DNA from: M55B127 sp034521955
GTDB lineage: Bacteria > Bacillota > Halanaerobiia > Halanaerobiales > M55B127
DNA length: 64,000 bases
Reading direction: 5' to 3'
NCBI GenBank assembly: GCA_034521955.1
Contig: JAXHLT010000006.1
Location: 190,850 to 254,849 of the forward strand
Below the pieces are notes generated by a model. It worked only from the letters and a program-made list of their open reading frames with translations, was not told where the DNA came from and ran no database searches. The position numbers and the translations under genes are program-made. Positions 44,501 through 54,029 of this stretch are shown piece by piece; the stretch's first letter is position 1, and each line of letters begins with the position of its first letter.

Positions 44501-45866
44501 TAAAAAAACATATATAGCATTAATTACGTTAATGATCATAACAGCAGTTTCTTTTAATATTTCAGCTGAAGAGTTAAGTTTAAATGAAGCTGTAAATACT
44601 TTTATAGAAAATAGTTCACAGCTTGAAAATGCAAAAAAAGATATTCAAAGCTCTGAAATTGACCTTCAATTAGCTAAAAAAGGCAAAGACTTTGAAGTTA
44701 ATTTACAGTCATCCTATACAAGATTGGGAGAAGCACCACAAACTCCATCTAGATATTTATATGAATCAGTTCAAGTAGGACCTAATTCTTTTGTGGGAGA
44801 AATGTATCCAATAGAATTTGAGGAACTTTCCAAAAATAACTTTAATACAAGCTTAACAATTAGTAAGCCACTATACTTAGGTGGTAAAGTTACTAATAGT
44901 ATTGAGCTAAGTGAAAGATCTGTAAGTTTAAATGAATTAAAGTATGAACAGACATTAAATCAAAACTTAAATAGGGTTGTACAGTCCTATTTTAATGTTT
45001 TAATTAAAGAAAGTGTTCTTTCTATTTATAAGAGTTCTCTTGAACTGGTTAAAAGTCATTTAGAAACTGTACAGAAAAACTATGAAGCTGGTTTAGTTAT
45101 TCAAAGTAATGTAAATGAGGTTCAAATAGAACTTAACAAAACCAGACAGTCTATATTAACGGCAGAAAATGAACTTAAGGTTGCTAAAAAAAGGTTTGCT
45201 GATTTATTAGAGTTAGAAGATGCAGACTTTACTTTAAAGCAGCCGGAAAGTATCAATATAGAGGAAAATCTAGATACACAACTTGATAAGGCATATAATA
45301 ACAGGTTTGAAGTACTGAGTCTTTCTTTAAATAAAGAGATGCAGGAGATTAATAAAAAATTAGAAGATACACTCTATAAACCATCCTTGATGTTACAGGG
45401 AAATTATAGATCTCAGGGAGATTCATTTGATTTCACTGATGGAGATTTTTCAGTAACATTAAGCGGTTCTATTCCACTTTATGATGGAAATAAATCAAAT
45501 CTAAAGCAACAAAAAATAGCTATTGAACAAAGCAAGTTAGATAATAATGAAAAACAGTTAAAAGACAATATTGAAACAGAAATTATGGCAGCACTCTATA
45601 AGATAGATGAAAATAGGGAAAGTTTAGAAATTGCTAATCAAAATGAAGAACAGGCCCTTGAGAATCTTAATCAGGCTCAAAAAAGATTTGAAAATGGTGT
45701 GGGTACCAGTCGTGATGTTTTAAGGGCAGAAACAAACTTAAAACAGATTCAAATCAGTAAAAGTCAAACCTATTATCAGTACTTGATGAGTAAGTATAAT
45801 CTGTTGTACCAAACAGGTACATTAAATAAATATTTTGGGGAAGTGGTTTACAATGAAAACAAATAG
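44493..45866 (+). CDS. TolC-like outer membrane efflux protein
   Basis: A 457-residue outer membrane channel protein of the TolC family, with a signal peptide (about 1-23, ending NISA) and two repeated OEP domains rich in long helices. The C-terminal part shows the typical LNQAQKRFENGVGTSRDVLRAETNLKQ. The frame opens at 44478, but GGAGGGA at 44480-44486 supports ATG 44493. The gene overlaps the adaptor gene by 14 bases. Its presence is direct evidence that the organism has an outer membrane. Confidence 0.93.
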   Translation: MFNKKTYIALITLMIITAVSFNISAEELSLNEAVNTFIENSSQLENAKKDIQSSEIDLQLAKKGKDFEVNLQSSYTRLGEAPQTPSRYLYESVQVGPNSFVGEMYPIEFEELSKNNFNTSLTISKPLYLGGKVTNSIELSERSVSLNELKYEQTLNQNLNRVVQSYFNVLIKESVLSIYKSSLELVKSHLETVQKNYEAGLVIQSNVNEVQIELNKTRQSILTAENELKVAKKRFADLLELEDADFTLKQPESINIEENLDTQLDKAYNNRFEVLSLSLNKEMQEINKKLEDTLYKPSLMLQGNYRSQGDSFDFTDGDFSVTLSGSIPLYDGNKSNLKQQKIAIEQSKLDNNEKQLKDNIETEIMAALYKIDENRESLEIANQNEEQALENLNQAQKRFENGVGTSRDVLRAETNLKQIQISKSQTYYQYLMSKYNLLYQTGTLNKYFGEVVYNENK

Positions 45867-47442
45867 AATACTATATATCACATTAGTCTTTGTACTATCT
45901 TTTAGTATTATGGCCTCAGCTCAAACACCTGTGCAAACATCCCGTTCTGTTAGAGAAAATATTACAATTACAGAACTTTTATCAGGTAAAGTAGTACCAG
46001 AAAAAATAATCGATTTACCTGCTGAAATAAATGGTGTTGTAAGCAAGATCTATGTTTCAGTTGGAGATCATGTTAAAACAGGTGATAGATTACTATCATT
46101 TGATAAAAGGCAACTGTCAATACAAAAAGAGCAGTCCCAGGCAGCTTTAGAAGCAGCTCAAGCGAACTTAAGACAGATTGAAAAAGGTGCATCAAATGAA
46201 GATATTAAAACGGCAGAGGCAAACTATGAACAGGCTGAGCTTTCTTTAGAAAGTGCTAAAAAAGGTTTAGAGTTAGTAAAAGAAATCTTTGGAGATAAGA
46301 CTTCTTTAAAACAACAGTTAATCAATTCTGAGTTGCAGTATAAAAATGCTCAAAAACAACTGCAGTCTGCAGAAGATAGAATTAATCAGGCTAAAAAAGC
46401 ACTTGAACAGGCTGAAGTTGGTGTAAGACAAGCAGAGCTTAATTTAAATCAGGCCAAAGTTGATTATGAGAGAATGGGAAATCTCTTTGAAGATAATGTT
46501 ATAAGTAAAAAAGAATTAGAAGGGGCTAAAATGCAGTTAGACAATGCTCAAGCTTCTTATGATAATGCAGTATTACAGGTTGAAAATGCTGAGTTGTCTG
46601 TTGAAAGTGCTAGGACTGCTAAACAACAGGCTGAAATATCTGTGGATTCATCTGAGCAGATCTATGAGTTAGCCCAAGAGACATTTAACAATCCAACTCA
46701 GTTAAGACAGCAGCTGCAGTCTGCAGAAAGTCAGGTAGATATTTCTGCAGTTAATCTTAAAATTGCAAAAGCTAATCTAGACAGAGTTAAAAAAGGTGCT
46801 GATGAAGATCAAATCAAGGCAACCAGAGCAAATGTTAAACAAGCTGAAGCAGGTTTAGAACAAACTGAACTTCAGCTATCAAAGGCTGATATAAAAAGTC
46901 CTGTGAATGCACAAATTGCTTCAATAAATACAGAGGAAAATGAAATGGTTGGTCTTGGCACACCTGTAATCAAATTAGCAGTTATAGAAAGATTAAATGT
47001 AGAAACAAGTATTACTCCTGAACTAAGACCTTATGTTAATAAAGGAGATAAAGTTGAGATACGAACAAATAATAATAGTTATGAAGGAATCATAAAAACA
47101 ATCTCACCTTTGGTTAGTCCTCAAACAGAGGCTTACCCAATTACTGTTGAATTTGTTAACAGTACTGATAATGTATATCCAGGTATGTTTGTAGATATAA
47201 GGATAAATAAAGAAAGTACTAATAATGCAGTAACTGTTCCAATTGATGCAGTTGTTAGTTTAGAAAGCTCTCCTTACCTATATATTGTTAAAGATAACAA
47301 AGCGGTTAGAAAAGATGTAGAAGTAGGTATTGTATACGGTAACCAAGTAGAAATAGTAAGTGGTATTACAGAAGATGATATCGTTATTACAAGAGGGCAA
47401 AACAATATAACAGATGGGCAGTCTGTTGAGGTGGTTGAATAA
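45853..47442 (+). CDS. RND efflux periplasmic adaptor subunit, elongated
   Basis: This 529-residue membrane-fusion protein links the RND pump to TolC. A signal peptide (about 1-24) precedes a lipoyl half-motif (GVVSKIYVSVGDHVKTGDRLLS), a very long coiled-coil hairpin (about 85-345), the second lipoyl half (SKADIKSPVNAQIASI) and beta-barrel domains. The hairpin seems duplicated: KGASNEDIKTAEANYEQAE and KGADEDQIKATRANVKQAE resemble each other. The length exceeds typical adaptors of 350-420 residues. ATG 45853 is preferred to 45835. The stop overlaps the pump start as TAATG. Confidence 0.92.
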   Translation: MKTNRILYITLVFVLSFSIMASAQTPVQTSRSVRENITITELLSGKVVPEKIIDLPAEINGVVSKIYVSVGDHVKTGDRLLSFDKRQLSIQKEQSQAALEAAQANLRQIEKGASNEDIKTAEANYEQAELSLESAKKGLELVKEIFGDKTSLKQQLINSELQYKNAQKQLQSAEDRINQAKKALEQAEVGVRQAELNLNQAKVDYERMGNLFEDNVISKKELEGAKMQLDNAQASYDNAVLQVENAELSVESARTAKQQAEISVDSSEQIYELAQETFNNPTQLRQQLQSAESQVDISAVNLKIAKANLDRVKKGADEDQIKATRANVKQAEAGLEQTELQLSKADIKSPVNAQIASINTEENEMVGLGTPVIKLAVIERLNVETSITPELRPYVNKGDKVEIRTNNNSYEGIIKTISPLVSPQTEAYPITVEFVNSTDNVYPGMFVDIRINKESTNNAVTVPIDAVVSLESSPYLYIVKDNKAVRKDVEVGIVYGNQVEIVSGITEDDIVITRGQNNITDGQSVEVVE

Positions 47443-50400
47443 TGAGGTTATCAGATTTCTCGATAAAACGCAGTGTAACAACTGTAATGCTCATCTTACT
47501 AGTGGTAATTTTAGGTTTTATATCACTTGGCAGATTAAATATTGATCTATTGCCTGAAATTAACTTTCCGGGAGCAGCAGTTATTACATCTTATCAAGGA
47601 GCAGGACCTGAAGAAATAGAATCACTGGTTACTAAACCTTTAGAAAATTCTCTGGCTACAGTTACCAATGTAAAGTCGATTAATTCAATTTCAGATGCAG
47701 GACAGTCTACTATAATAATGGAGTTTAACTTTGGTACAGATATGGACTTTGCTGCACTTGATATGAGAGAACAGACTGAATTAGTTTCCAGTTACTTACC
47801 TGATGATGCACAGGATCCATTGATCTTTAAGTTTAACCCTTCAATGATTCCAATACTACAGTTAGGGGTATATAGTGGACAAAACTTAGCAGACCTTAAA
47901 ACTAATGTTGAAGATAATGTAGTTCCCAGATTAGAAAGACTACCAGGGGTTGCATCAGTTAGCCTTACTGGTGGACTTGATAAAGAAATTTTAATTGAAT
48001 TAGATAGAAACAAGATGGAAAACTATAATATAGATTTCAATACTGTTACTCGAAACTTGATGTTAGAAAACTTTAATGTGTCAGGTGGACAAATTAATAG
48101 AGGTAATGTGGAATATATAGTAAGAGTAACAGGTAAGTTTAAAAATGTTGATCAGATCAGGGAAGTAGTTATTCCTACTGGTACAAGAGGTGGATTTGTA
48201 AAGTTAAGTGATATTGGTACTGTTAAAGACACTTATAAAGAAGTAAGAACAATTGCAAGAGTAAATGGTGAAGACAGTATCGGACTTACAATACAAAAAC
48301 AAACCGATGCCAACACAGTATCGGTTGCTCAAAGTGTAAGAGATGAAATTAAAGCAATACAAGAAACTCAACCGGACTTAAATATGGTTCCAATTGCTGA
48401 CCAGGCTGAATATATTGAACAGTCAATTAACAGTGTATATAAAAATGCAATTATTGGTGGACTGCTTGCAGTACTTGTATTATTTATTTTCTTAAGAAAC
48501 TTTAGAAGTACATTAATAATTGCTCTAACAATACCGATATCTGTTGTAGCAACATTTTTACTGTTATACTTTAGTGGATTAACTATAAATATCGTATCAC
48601 TGGGTGGACTAGCTTTAGGTATTGGTATGTTGGTTGATAACTCGATTGTTGTACTTGAAAATATATATAGATATAAACAGTACGGACTTAACCGAATGGA
48701 AGCAGCAAGCCGGGGTAGTGAAGAAGTTGGAATGGCAATTGCAGCTTCAACTTTTACTACAATAGTTGTGTTTTTACCGGTAATATTTGTCCAGGGTTTA
48801 ACAGCACAGATTTTTAGAGAACTGGCACTTACAGTTAGTTTCTCACTTTTTGCTTCTTTGATTGTTGCTTTAACCTTAATTCCAATGCTTTCCTCAAAGA
48901 TATTAAAGCTGTCTAAAAAAGAGTTAAATATATCAGAGGATACAAAGCTAGGATTTATTAAAAAAAATTATAGAAGTTCTTTAAACTGGTTTTTACACCA
49001 CCGCTGGATTATAGTTACCTTAATTGTAATATTAATTGCAATTGGCGGATTTTTAGCAATAGATCTTGGAGCAGAGTTTTTACCAACCTTTGACCAGGGT
49101 CAGATGACCATAAATTATGATCTACCGGTTGGAACCGTATTAGACGATACCCAGAAAGTAGCCGGACAAATTGAAAGTATAGTACAGGATATTCCTGAAG
49201 TTAAAACAATCTTTTCTAATATTGGTGTTGGTGATGTGATGAGTGGTTCATCAGCCTCAGAATCCGGTTCATTTACAGTACTTTTAAAAGCTCTATCTGA
49301 AAGAGATCGATCCACCAGTGATGTAATGGAAGAGTTAAGAAATAAGATAAAAATCCCAGGTGCTAATATTAATATCGAATCTCAAGATACGTTTATGGGC
49401 GGTGGTGCTATGGGAGGCAGCCAGGCTGTAAACATTAAGGTAGTTGGAGATGACCTGGCTGAATTAGAAAGGTTATCCGAATTAGTGATGGAAGAAATGA
49501 GACAGGTTAAAGGAGTTAGAGAAATTACCGACTCTTTTGAAGAAGGTAGACCTGAATTTCTAATTAATATTGATCGTTCACTTGCTGCAAGACTTGGTTT
49601 AAGGGTAAGAACAGTTGCAAATACAGTAAAATCTACCATTACCGGTGATGTGGCAACACAATATGAGGTAACAGGTAATGAATATGATGTAAGAGTAACC
49701 TTAAAAGATGAAGATAAACAAGACATTGAACAGATTAAAAATATTATGGTTCCATCACCAAGTGGTGCAAAAGTACCTCTATATAGAGTAGCTAACTTTG
49801 AGCTTTCCGAAGGTCCAAAAGAAATCTTAAGGATTAACCAGGAAAGATACTCTGAGATCACAGCTTCACTGTATCAAACTGACTTAAATACAGCTGTAAA
49901 CACTATTCAAGATAGAGTTAATAATAATGTAGAGTTTCCTGATGGTTATGATATAAGGTTTGGTGGACAGTTCCAGGACTTACAACAATCATTTACAGAC
50001 CTATTTTACGCATTTCTTTTAGCTATTGTTTTAGTCTATATGGTAATGGCTTCACAGTTTGAATCATTTGTACATCCGCTAATTATTATGTTTACTGTAC
50101 CATTAGCATTAGTAGGAGTTATCTTAGGTCTTTATGTAACTAAAACTACAATATCAGTACCTTCCTTAATAGGAATAATTGCCTTAGCAGGTATTGTTGT
50201 TAATAATGCGATTGTGCTGGTAGACTATATAAATAGAATCAGAGATGAAGGTAAAGGTAAAATTGAAGCAATCTTAGAAGCTGGTCCAATTCGTTTAAGA
50301 CCAATTATGATGACAGCTTTAACAACTATCTTAGCATTGATACCACTATCCTTAGGTGTTGGTGAAGGATCTGAGTTACAGCAGCCATTAGCAATAGTGG

Positions 50401-50516
50401 TAATCAGTGGATTGCTGTTTTCAACATTTTTAACACTTTATGTAATCCCAGTACTGTATTCAATTCTTACTGATATCAGTGATAAAGTTAAAGAAAAATT
50501 GAGAAAAATTGTTTAA
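47442..50516 (+). CDS. RND-family efflux transporter permease (AcrB/SwrC-like)
   Basis: This 1024-residue inner-membrane pump exchanges protons or Na+ for drugs, lipids or surfactants. It has 12 predicted membrane segments, two large periplasmic loops with internal repeats, and the transmembrane motif GIGMLVDNSIVVLEN, where the classical Asp-Asp pair is Asp-Asn as in the Bacillus SwrC type. Motifs NFPGAAVITSYQGAGPEEIE and GLALGIGMLVD mark the family. It is the last gene of the tetR-tolC-adaptor-pump operon. The substrate is unknown. Confidence 0.95.
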   Translation: MRLSDFSIKRSVTTVMLILLVVILGFISLGRLNIDLLPEINFPGAAVITSYQGAGPEEIESLVTKPLENSLATVTNVKSINSISDAGQSTIIMEFNFGTDMDFAALDMREQTELVSSYLPDDAQDPLIFKFNPSMIPILQLGVYSGQNLADLKTNVEDNVVPRLERLPGVASVSLTGGLDKEILIELDRNKMENYNIDFNTVTRNLMLENFNVSGGQINRGNVEYIVRVTGKFKNVDQIREVVIPTGTRGGFVKLSDIGTVKDTYKEVRTIARVNGEDSIGLTIQKQTDANTVSVAQSVRDEIKAIQETQPDLNMVPIADQAEYIEQSINSVYKNAIIGGLLAVLVLFIFLRNFRSTLIIALTIPISVVATFLLLYFSGLTINIVSLGGLALGIGMLVDNSIVVLENIYRYKQYGLNRMEAASRGSEEVGMAIAASTFTTIVVFLPVIFVQGLTAQIFRELALTVSFSLFASLIVALTLIPMLSSKILKLSKKELNISEDTKLGFIKKNYRSSLNWFLHHRWIIVTLIVILIAIGGFLAIDLGAEFLPTFDQGQMTINYDLPVGTVLDDTQKVAGQIESIVQDIPEVKTIFSNIGVGDVMSGSSASESGSFTVLLKALSERDRSTSDVMEELRNKIKIPGANINIESQDTFMGGGAMGGSQAVNIKVVGDDLAELERLSELVMEEMRQVKGVREITDSFEEGRPEFLINIDRSLAARLGLRVRTVANTVKSTITGDVATQYEVTGNEYDVRVTLKDEDKQDIEQIKNIMVPSPSGAKVPLYRVANFELSEGPKEILRINQERYSEITASLYQTDLNTAVNTIQDRVNNNVEFPDGYDIRFGGQFQDLQQSFTDLFYAFLLAIVLVYMVMASQFESFVHPLIIMFTVPLALVGVILGLYVTKTTISVPSLIGIIALAGIVVNNAIVLVDYINRIRDEGKGKIEAILEAGPIRLRPIMMTALTTILALIPLSLGVGEGSELQQPLAIVVISGLLFSTFLTLYVIPVLYSILTDISDKVKEKLRKIV

Positions 50517-50550
50517 ATTTGTGACTATTTATGAAAAAATGTATAAAAAG

Positions 50551-50580
50551 GGGCTGATCTTATCAGATCAGCTCTTTGAT
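50551..50580 (+). terminator. Terminator of the efflux operon
   Basis: GGGCTGATC (50551-50559) pairs with GATCAGCTC (50566-50574, one G-U) over six bases, then a T-rich stretch. Confidence 0.75.
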
Positions 50581-50623
50581 TTGTTTAAGTCTTACAAAAA
50601 ATCTATTAAATCCGCTTAATATA

Positions 50624-50652
50624 TTGTATTTTTACCATGATTATGTTAAAAT
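50624..50652 (+). promoter_or_regulatory. Sigma-A promoter of secG
   Basis: TTGTAT (50624-50629), 17 bases, TAAAAT (50647-50652) with an extended -10 TG at 50644-50645. It lies about 55 bases before secG. Confidence 0.65.
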
Positions 50653-50706
50653 ATAAAAGTGCTGAGGAATGAATAGCGAAATAATAATAGCTGGGGGTGA
50701 CCGTAA

Positions 50707-50928
50707 GTGTTAATTTTAAAAATATTTCATGTGATTGTTGCAATTACAGTAATTGTAGGTGTTTTGCTCCAATCCGGTAAAAGTGCTGGCATGTCGGGAG
50801 TAATTGATGGTGGAGCCAGTCAGTTTTTAGGTAAGAAGTCAAAAGGAATGGATGAAAAATTAAGTAAGTTCACAACAGGGGCTGCTATAGTATTTATGAT
50901 AACTTCATTATTACTAGCATTTCTCTAA
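50707..50928 (+). CDS. secG: Preprotein translocase subunit SecG
   Basis: A 73-residue small subunit of the SecYEG channel, with two membrane segments (about 3-20 and 54-73) joined by a Gly/Lys-rich loop (VLLQSGKSAGMSGVIDGGASQFLGKKSKG) typical of SecG. It starts at GTG 50707 behind GGGGGTGA. hppA follows after 30 bases. In many Firmicutes secG lies directly before rnr-smpB; here four other genes separate them. Confidence 0.95.
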   Translation: MLILKIFHVIVAITVIVGVLLQSGKSAGMSGVIDGGASQFLGKKSKGMDEKLSKFTTGAAIVFMITSLLLAFL

Positions 50929-50958
50929 AATTAAATACAGACATGGGGGTGTCCAGAA

Positions 50959-52911
50959 ATGATATTTTATACTCCTATCGCAGGAGTGATCGCACTACTA
51001 TTTGCACTATATATGGCCTCAAAAGTTAAGAAAGCCAGCATGGGAACTGATAGAATGAAAGAACTATCACAGTCTATTAATGAAGGTGCTATGGCTTTTT
51101 TAGGTCGTGAATATAGGATATTAGTGTTTTTCGTATTAATTGTTGCAGTAATAATTTTCTTTACTGGTACTTTAGGATGGCAGACAGCGGTTTCATTTGT
51201 TTTGGGTGCTATATTTTCTGCACTTGCAGGTTATATTGGTATGCAGATTGCTACAAAGGCAAATGCAAGAACTACCAATGCTGCCCGAAGTAGTTTAAAT
51301 GAAGCCTTACAAGTTGCTTTTTCAGGTGGAGCAGTTATGGGTATGTCTGTTGTAGGTTTAGGAACACTTGGACTTGGAATTTTATATATCTTTTTTACTA
51401 AAAATATAGATTATATTAGAGGATTTGCTTTTGGAGCTAGTTCTATAGCATTATTTGCCCGTGTAGGTGGCGGTATATATACAAAAGCTGCTGATGTGGG
51501 TGCTGACCTTGTTGGTAAGGTTGAAGCTGGAATTCCTGAAGATGATCCCAGAAACCCTGCAGTTATTGCCGATAACGTTGGTGACAATGTAGGTGATGTA
51601 GCAGGTATGGGAGCAGATCTTTTTGAATCATATGTTGGTTCTATTGTAGCTGCAATGACTTTAGGTTCAGTAATAAGTGTTAACCATGTATTAACACCAT
51701 TATTATTAGCAGCACTTGGAATTATAGCAGCAATTATTGGTAGTCAGTTTATTAAAGCTAAAGAAGGTGGAAATCCCGCTAAAGCATTGGAAAAAGGTAG
51801 TCTTTCCAGTGGTGTTTTAACTATAATAGGTGCATTCTTTTTAATTAGATATATGACCGGTGATATGGGTGTCTTTTATGCTGTAGTGGCAGGACTTTTA
51901 GCCGGTATTTTAATCGGAAGAATTACAGAGTATTATACTTCAGATCACTTCGGACCTGTTAAATACATAGCTAAACAGTCTGAGACCGGTGCGGCAACAA
52001 ATATTATCAGTGGTTTATCAGTAGGAATGAGAAGTACTTTATTCCCAATCTTAGTGATAGCTGTAGTAATATTTATTGCTTATCATTTTGCAGGACTTTA
52101 CGGAATTGCAATGGCTGCAGTAGGTATGTTAGCAACAACAGGTGTTACGTTATCTATAGATGCATATGGTCCAATTGCTGACAATGCAGGTGGAATTGCT
52201 GAAATGGCAAATCTTCCTCCTGAAGTTAGAGAAATTACTGATCAATTGGATTCTGTTGGTAATACAACAGCTGCAATGGGTAAAGGTTTTGCTATTGGTT
52301 CAGCTGCATTAACATCGTTGTCTTTATTTGCAGCATTTTCTTCAGCCGTTAATTTAGATACTATTAGTTTAACAAATCCTAATGTTATTATTGGGCTATT
52401 CATAGGTGCAATGTTACCTTTCCTATTCTCTTCATTAACAATGGATGCAGTAGGAAAAGCTGCTTTCGAGATGATTGCAGAAGTAAGAAGGCAGTTTAAA
52501 GAGATTCCCGGCATAATGGAAGGAACAGGAACACCAGATTATAAGAAATGTGTTGATATTTCAACAGCAGCGGCACTTAAACAGATGGTAGTTCCCGGCT
52601 TATTAGCTGTAATCGTACCAGTAGTTGTTGGACTATGGAATGTACAAGCTCTTGGTGGACTTTTAGCTGGAGCTTTAAGTTCCGGTGTGTTATTAGCTAT
52701 CATGATGGCAAATTCCGGTGGAGCCTGGGATAATGCCAAAAAATATATTGAGTCAGGCCACTTAGGTGGTAAAGGTACAGATACTCATGCAGCTTCAGTT
52801 GTAGGAGATACTGTTGGTGATCCTTTCAAAGATACATCAGGACCATCACTTAATATTTTAATTAAGTTAATGACAATCGTTTCACTAGTATTCGCACCAC
52901 TATTTATATAA
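50959..52911 (+). CDS. hppA: Membrane-bound, K+-dependent ion-translocating pyrophosphatase
   Basis: Couples pyrophosphate hydrolysis to H+ or Na+ export. The 650-residue protein has about 16 membrane segments and the conserved catalytic region DVGADLVGKVEAGIPEDDPRNPAVIADNVGDNVGDVAGMGADLFESY-type (residues about 180-230), as well as the C-terminal EHGGAWDN-like NSGGAWDNAKKYIE. In GNTTAAMGKG, A438 and G441 are the residues of the K+-dependent class; the K+-independent class has Lys and Thr there. Many K+-dependent bacterial forms pump Na+. Which ion is moved here cannot be decided from sequence. Confidence 0.96.
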   Translation: MIFYTPIAGVIALLFALYMASKVKKASMGTDRMKELSQSINEGAMAFLGREYRILVFFVLIVAVIIFFTGTLGWQTAVSFVLGAIFSALAGYIGMQIATKANARTTNAARSSLNEALQVAFSGGAVMGMSVVGLGTLGLGILYIFFTKNIDYIRGFAFGASSIALFARVGGGIYTKAADVGADLVGKVEAGIPEDDPRNPAVIADNVGDNVGDVAGMGADLFESYVGSIVAAMTLGSVISVNHVLTPLLLAALGIIAAIIGSQFIKAKEGGNPAKALEKGSLSSGVLTIIGAFFLIRYMTGDMGVFYAVVAGLLAGILIGRITEYYTSDHFGPVKYIAKQSETGAATNIISGLSVGMRSTLFPILVIAVVIFIAYHFAGLYGIAMAAVGMLATTGVTLSIDAYGPIADNAGGIAEMANLPPEVREITDQLDSVGNTTAAMGKGFAIGSAALTSLSLFAAFSSAVNLDTISLTNPNVIIGLFIGAMLPFLFSSLTMDAVGKAAFEMIAEVRRQFKEIPGIMEGTGTPDYKKCVDISTAAALKQMVVPGLLAVIVPVVVGLWNVQALGGLLAGALSSGVLLAIMMANSGGAWDNAKKYIESGHLGGKGTDTHAASVVGDTVGDPFKDTSGPSLNILIKLMTIVSLVFAPLFI

Positions 52912-52948
52912 AGTAATAAAAATAAAAGTAAAATTAATATTATGATAT

Positions 52949-52994
52949 AAAAAGGGCAATTATCTTCTGTAAGGGGGATTTTTGCCTTTTTTTA
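52949..52994 (+). terminator. Probable terminator of secG-hppA
   Basis: AAAAAGGGCAA can pair with TTGCCTTTTT across a loop of about 22 bases with one bulge; the descending arm runs into T's. The hairpin is less compact than the others. Confidence 0.55.
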
Positions 52995-53017
52995 TTTTAT
53001 ACCTAAGAGGTGATATA

Positions 53018-53428
53018 ATGAATGTAAGAGATGATAAAATGTGTTTTGCCTGTGGAGAGAATAATCCAATTTCACTGGGTTTAAAGTTTGAAAAAATAGG
53101 AGATAAGAAAGTTAAGGCAGAGTTTACACCTGATAAAGTACACCAAGGCTATGATGGTATTATGCATGGTGGCTTAATAACAACCTTGATGGATGAAGCA
53201 ATGGCAAAGGTTCTTACCTTAAATGGAATCCCTGCCCTTACTGCTAGAATGAGTCTTAGATTTAAAAATCCTGTACCAATTGGAAAAGAATTGGTAATTA
53301 CTGCAGTAATTGTAAAAAATAAAACAGGATTATACTTAACTGAAGCAGAAGTTAAGGATAAGAAGGATAAATTATATGCAAAAGCTCAAGCTAAGTTTAT
53401 GAAAGTAGAAAAAGTAGAGGAGGAATAA
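53018..53428 (+). CDS. PaaI-family thioesterase (hotdog fold)
   Basis: This 136-residue hotdog protein has a CFACGENNPISLGL N-terminal CxxCG motif and the PaaI-like QGYDGIMHGGLITTLMDEAMA segment with the catalytic-type Asp/Glu on the long helix. The enzyme should hydrolyse an acyl-CoA, with unknown specificity. The frame opens at 52982 inside the terminator region; AGAGGTGA near 53006 supports ATG 53018. It overlaps nothing, but lies three bases before the HD-domain gene, so the two are co-translated. Confidence 0.85.
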   Translation: MNVRDDKMCFACGENNPISLGLKFEKIGDKKVKAEFTPDKVHQGYDGIMHGGLITTLMDEAMAKVLTLNGIPALTARMSLRFKNPVPIGKELVITAVIVKNKTGLYLTEAEVKDKKDKLYAKAQAKFMKVEKVEEE

Positions 53429-53431
53429 TAA

Positions 53432-53983
53432 ATGAAAAGAGAAAAGGCATATCAACTAATAAAAGAGAATATCAATCAAAAGAATTTGGTGAAACACTGT
53501 CTGGCAGTAGAAGCTGTCATGAAAAGGTTAGCAGAACATTTTGATAAAGATCAAAAGAAATGGGCATTAGCAGGACTGTTACATGATATTGACTATGAAC
53601 AGACTGCAGATGATCCTGAAAAACATAGTATTATAGGTGCAGAGATGTTAAAAGACTTAGGTCTTGATGAAGATATTGTTTATGCTGTTAAGGTTCATAA
53701 CCATGAACACGGTCTTGAAAGAAAGACTTTAATGGATAAAGCACTTTATTCATCTGATCCTTTAACAGGATTGATTGTAGCATCTGCTTTAATTCATCCC
53801 GATAAAAGTCTTCAGGCTCTTGATACAGAGTTTGTAATGAACAGATATTCTGAAAGTTCATTTGCCAAAGGTGCAGATCGTGATGTAATTGCATCCTGTA
53901 AAGATATGGGTTTAAGTCTAGAAGAGTTTATTGGACTTTCATTAGAAGGAATGAAATCTATTTCTGATGAGTTAGGCCTTTAA
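53432..53983 (+). CDS. HDIG-domain metal-dependent phosphohydrolase
   Basis: This 183-residue protein has an HD domain with the metal-binding LVKHCLAVEAVM (His), GLLHDIDYE (His-Asp) and VKVHNHEHG and the C-terminal aspartate in SSDPLTGLI. Domain hits of this type are usually nucleotide or cyclic-nucleotide hydrolases. The substrate is unknown. It begins three bases after the thioesterase stop, behind GAGGAG. Confidence 0.88.
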   Translation: MKREKAYQLIKENINQKNLVKHCLAVEAVMKRLAEHFDKDQKKWALAGLLHDIDYEQTADDPEKHSIIGAEMLKDLGLDEDIVYAVKVHNHEHGLERKTLMDKALYSSDPLTGLIVASALIHPDKSLQALDTEFVMNRYSESSFAKGADRDVIASCKDMGLSLEEFIGLSLEGMKSISDELGL

Positions 53984-54029
53984 TAAAAAGTCTAATTTCC
54001 GGTTAAATTCTGAAAGGAAGCTGATTAAT

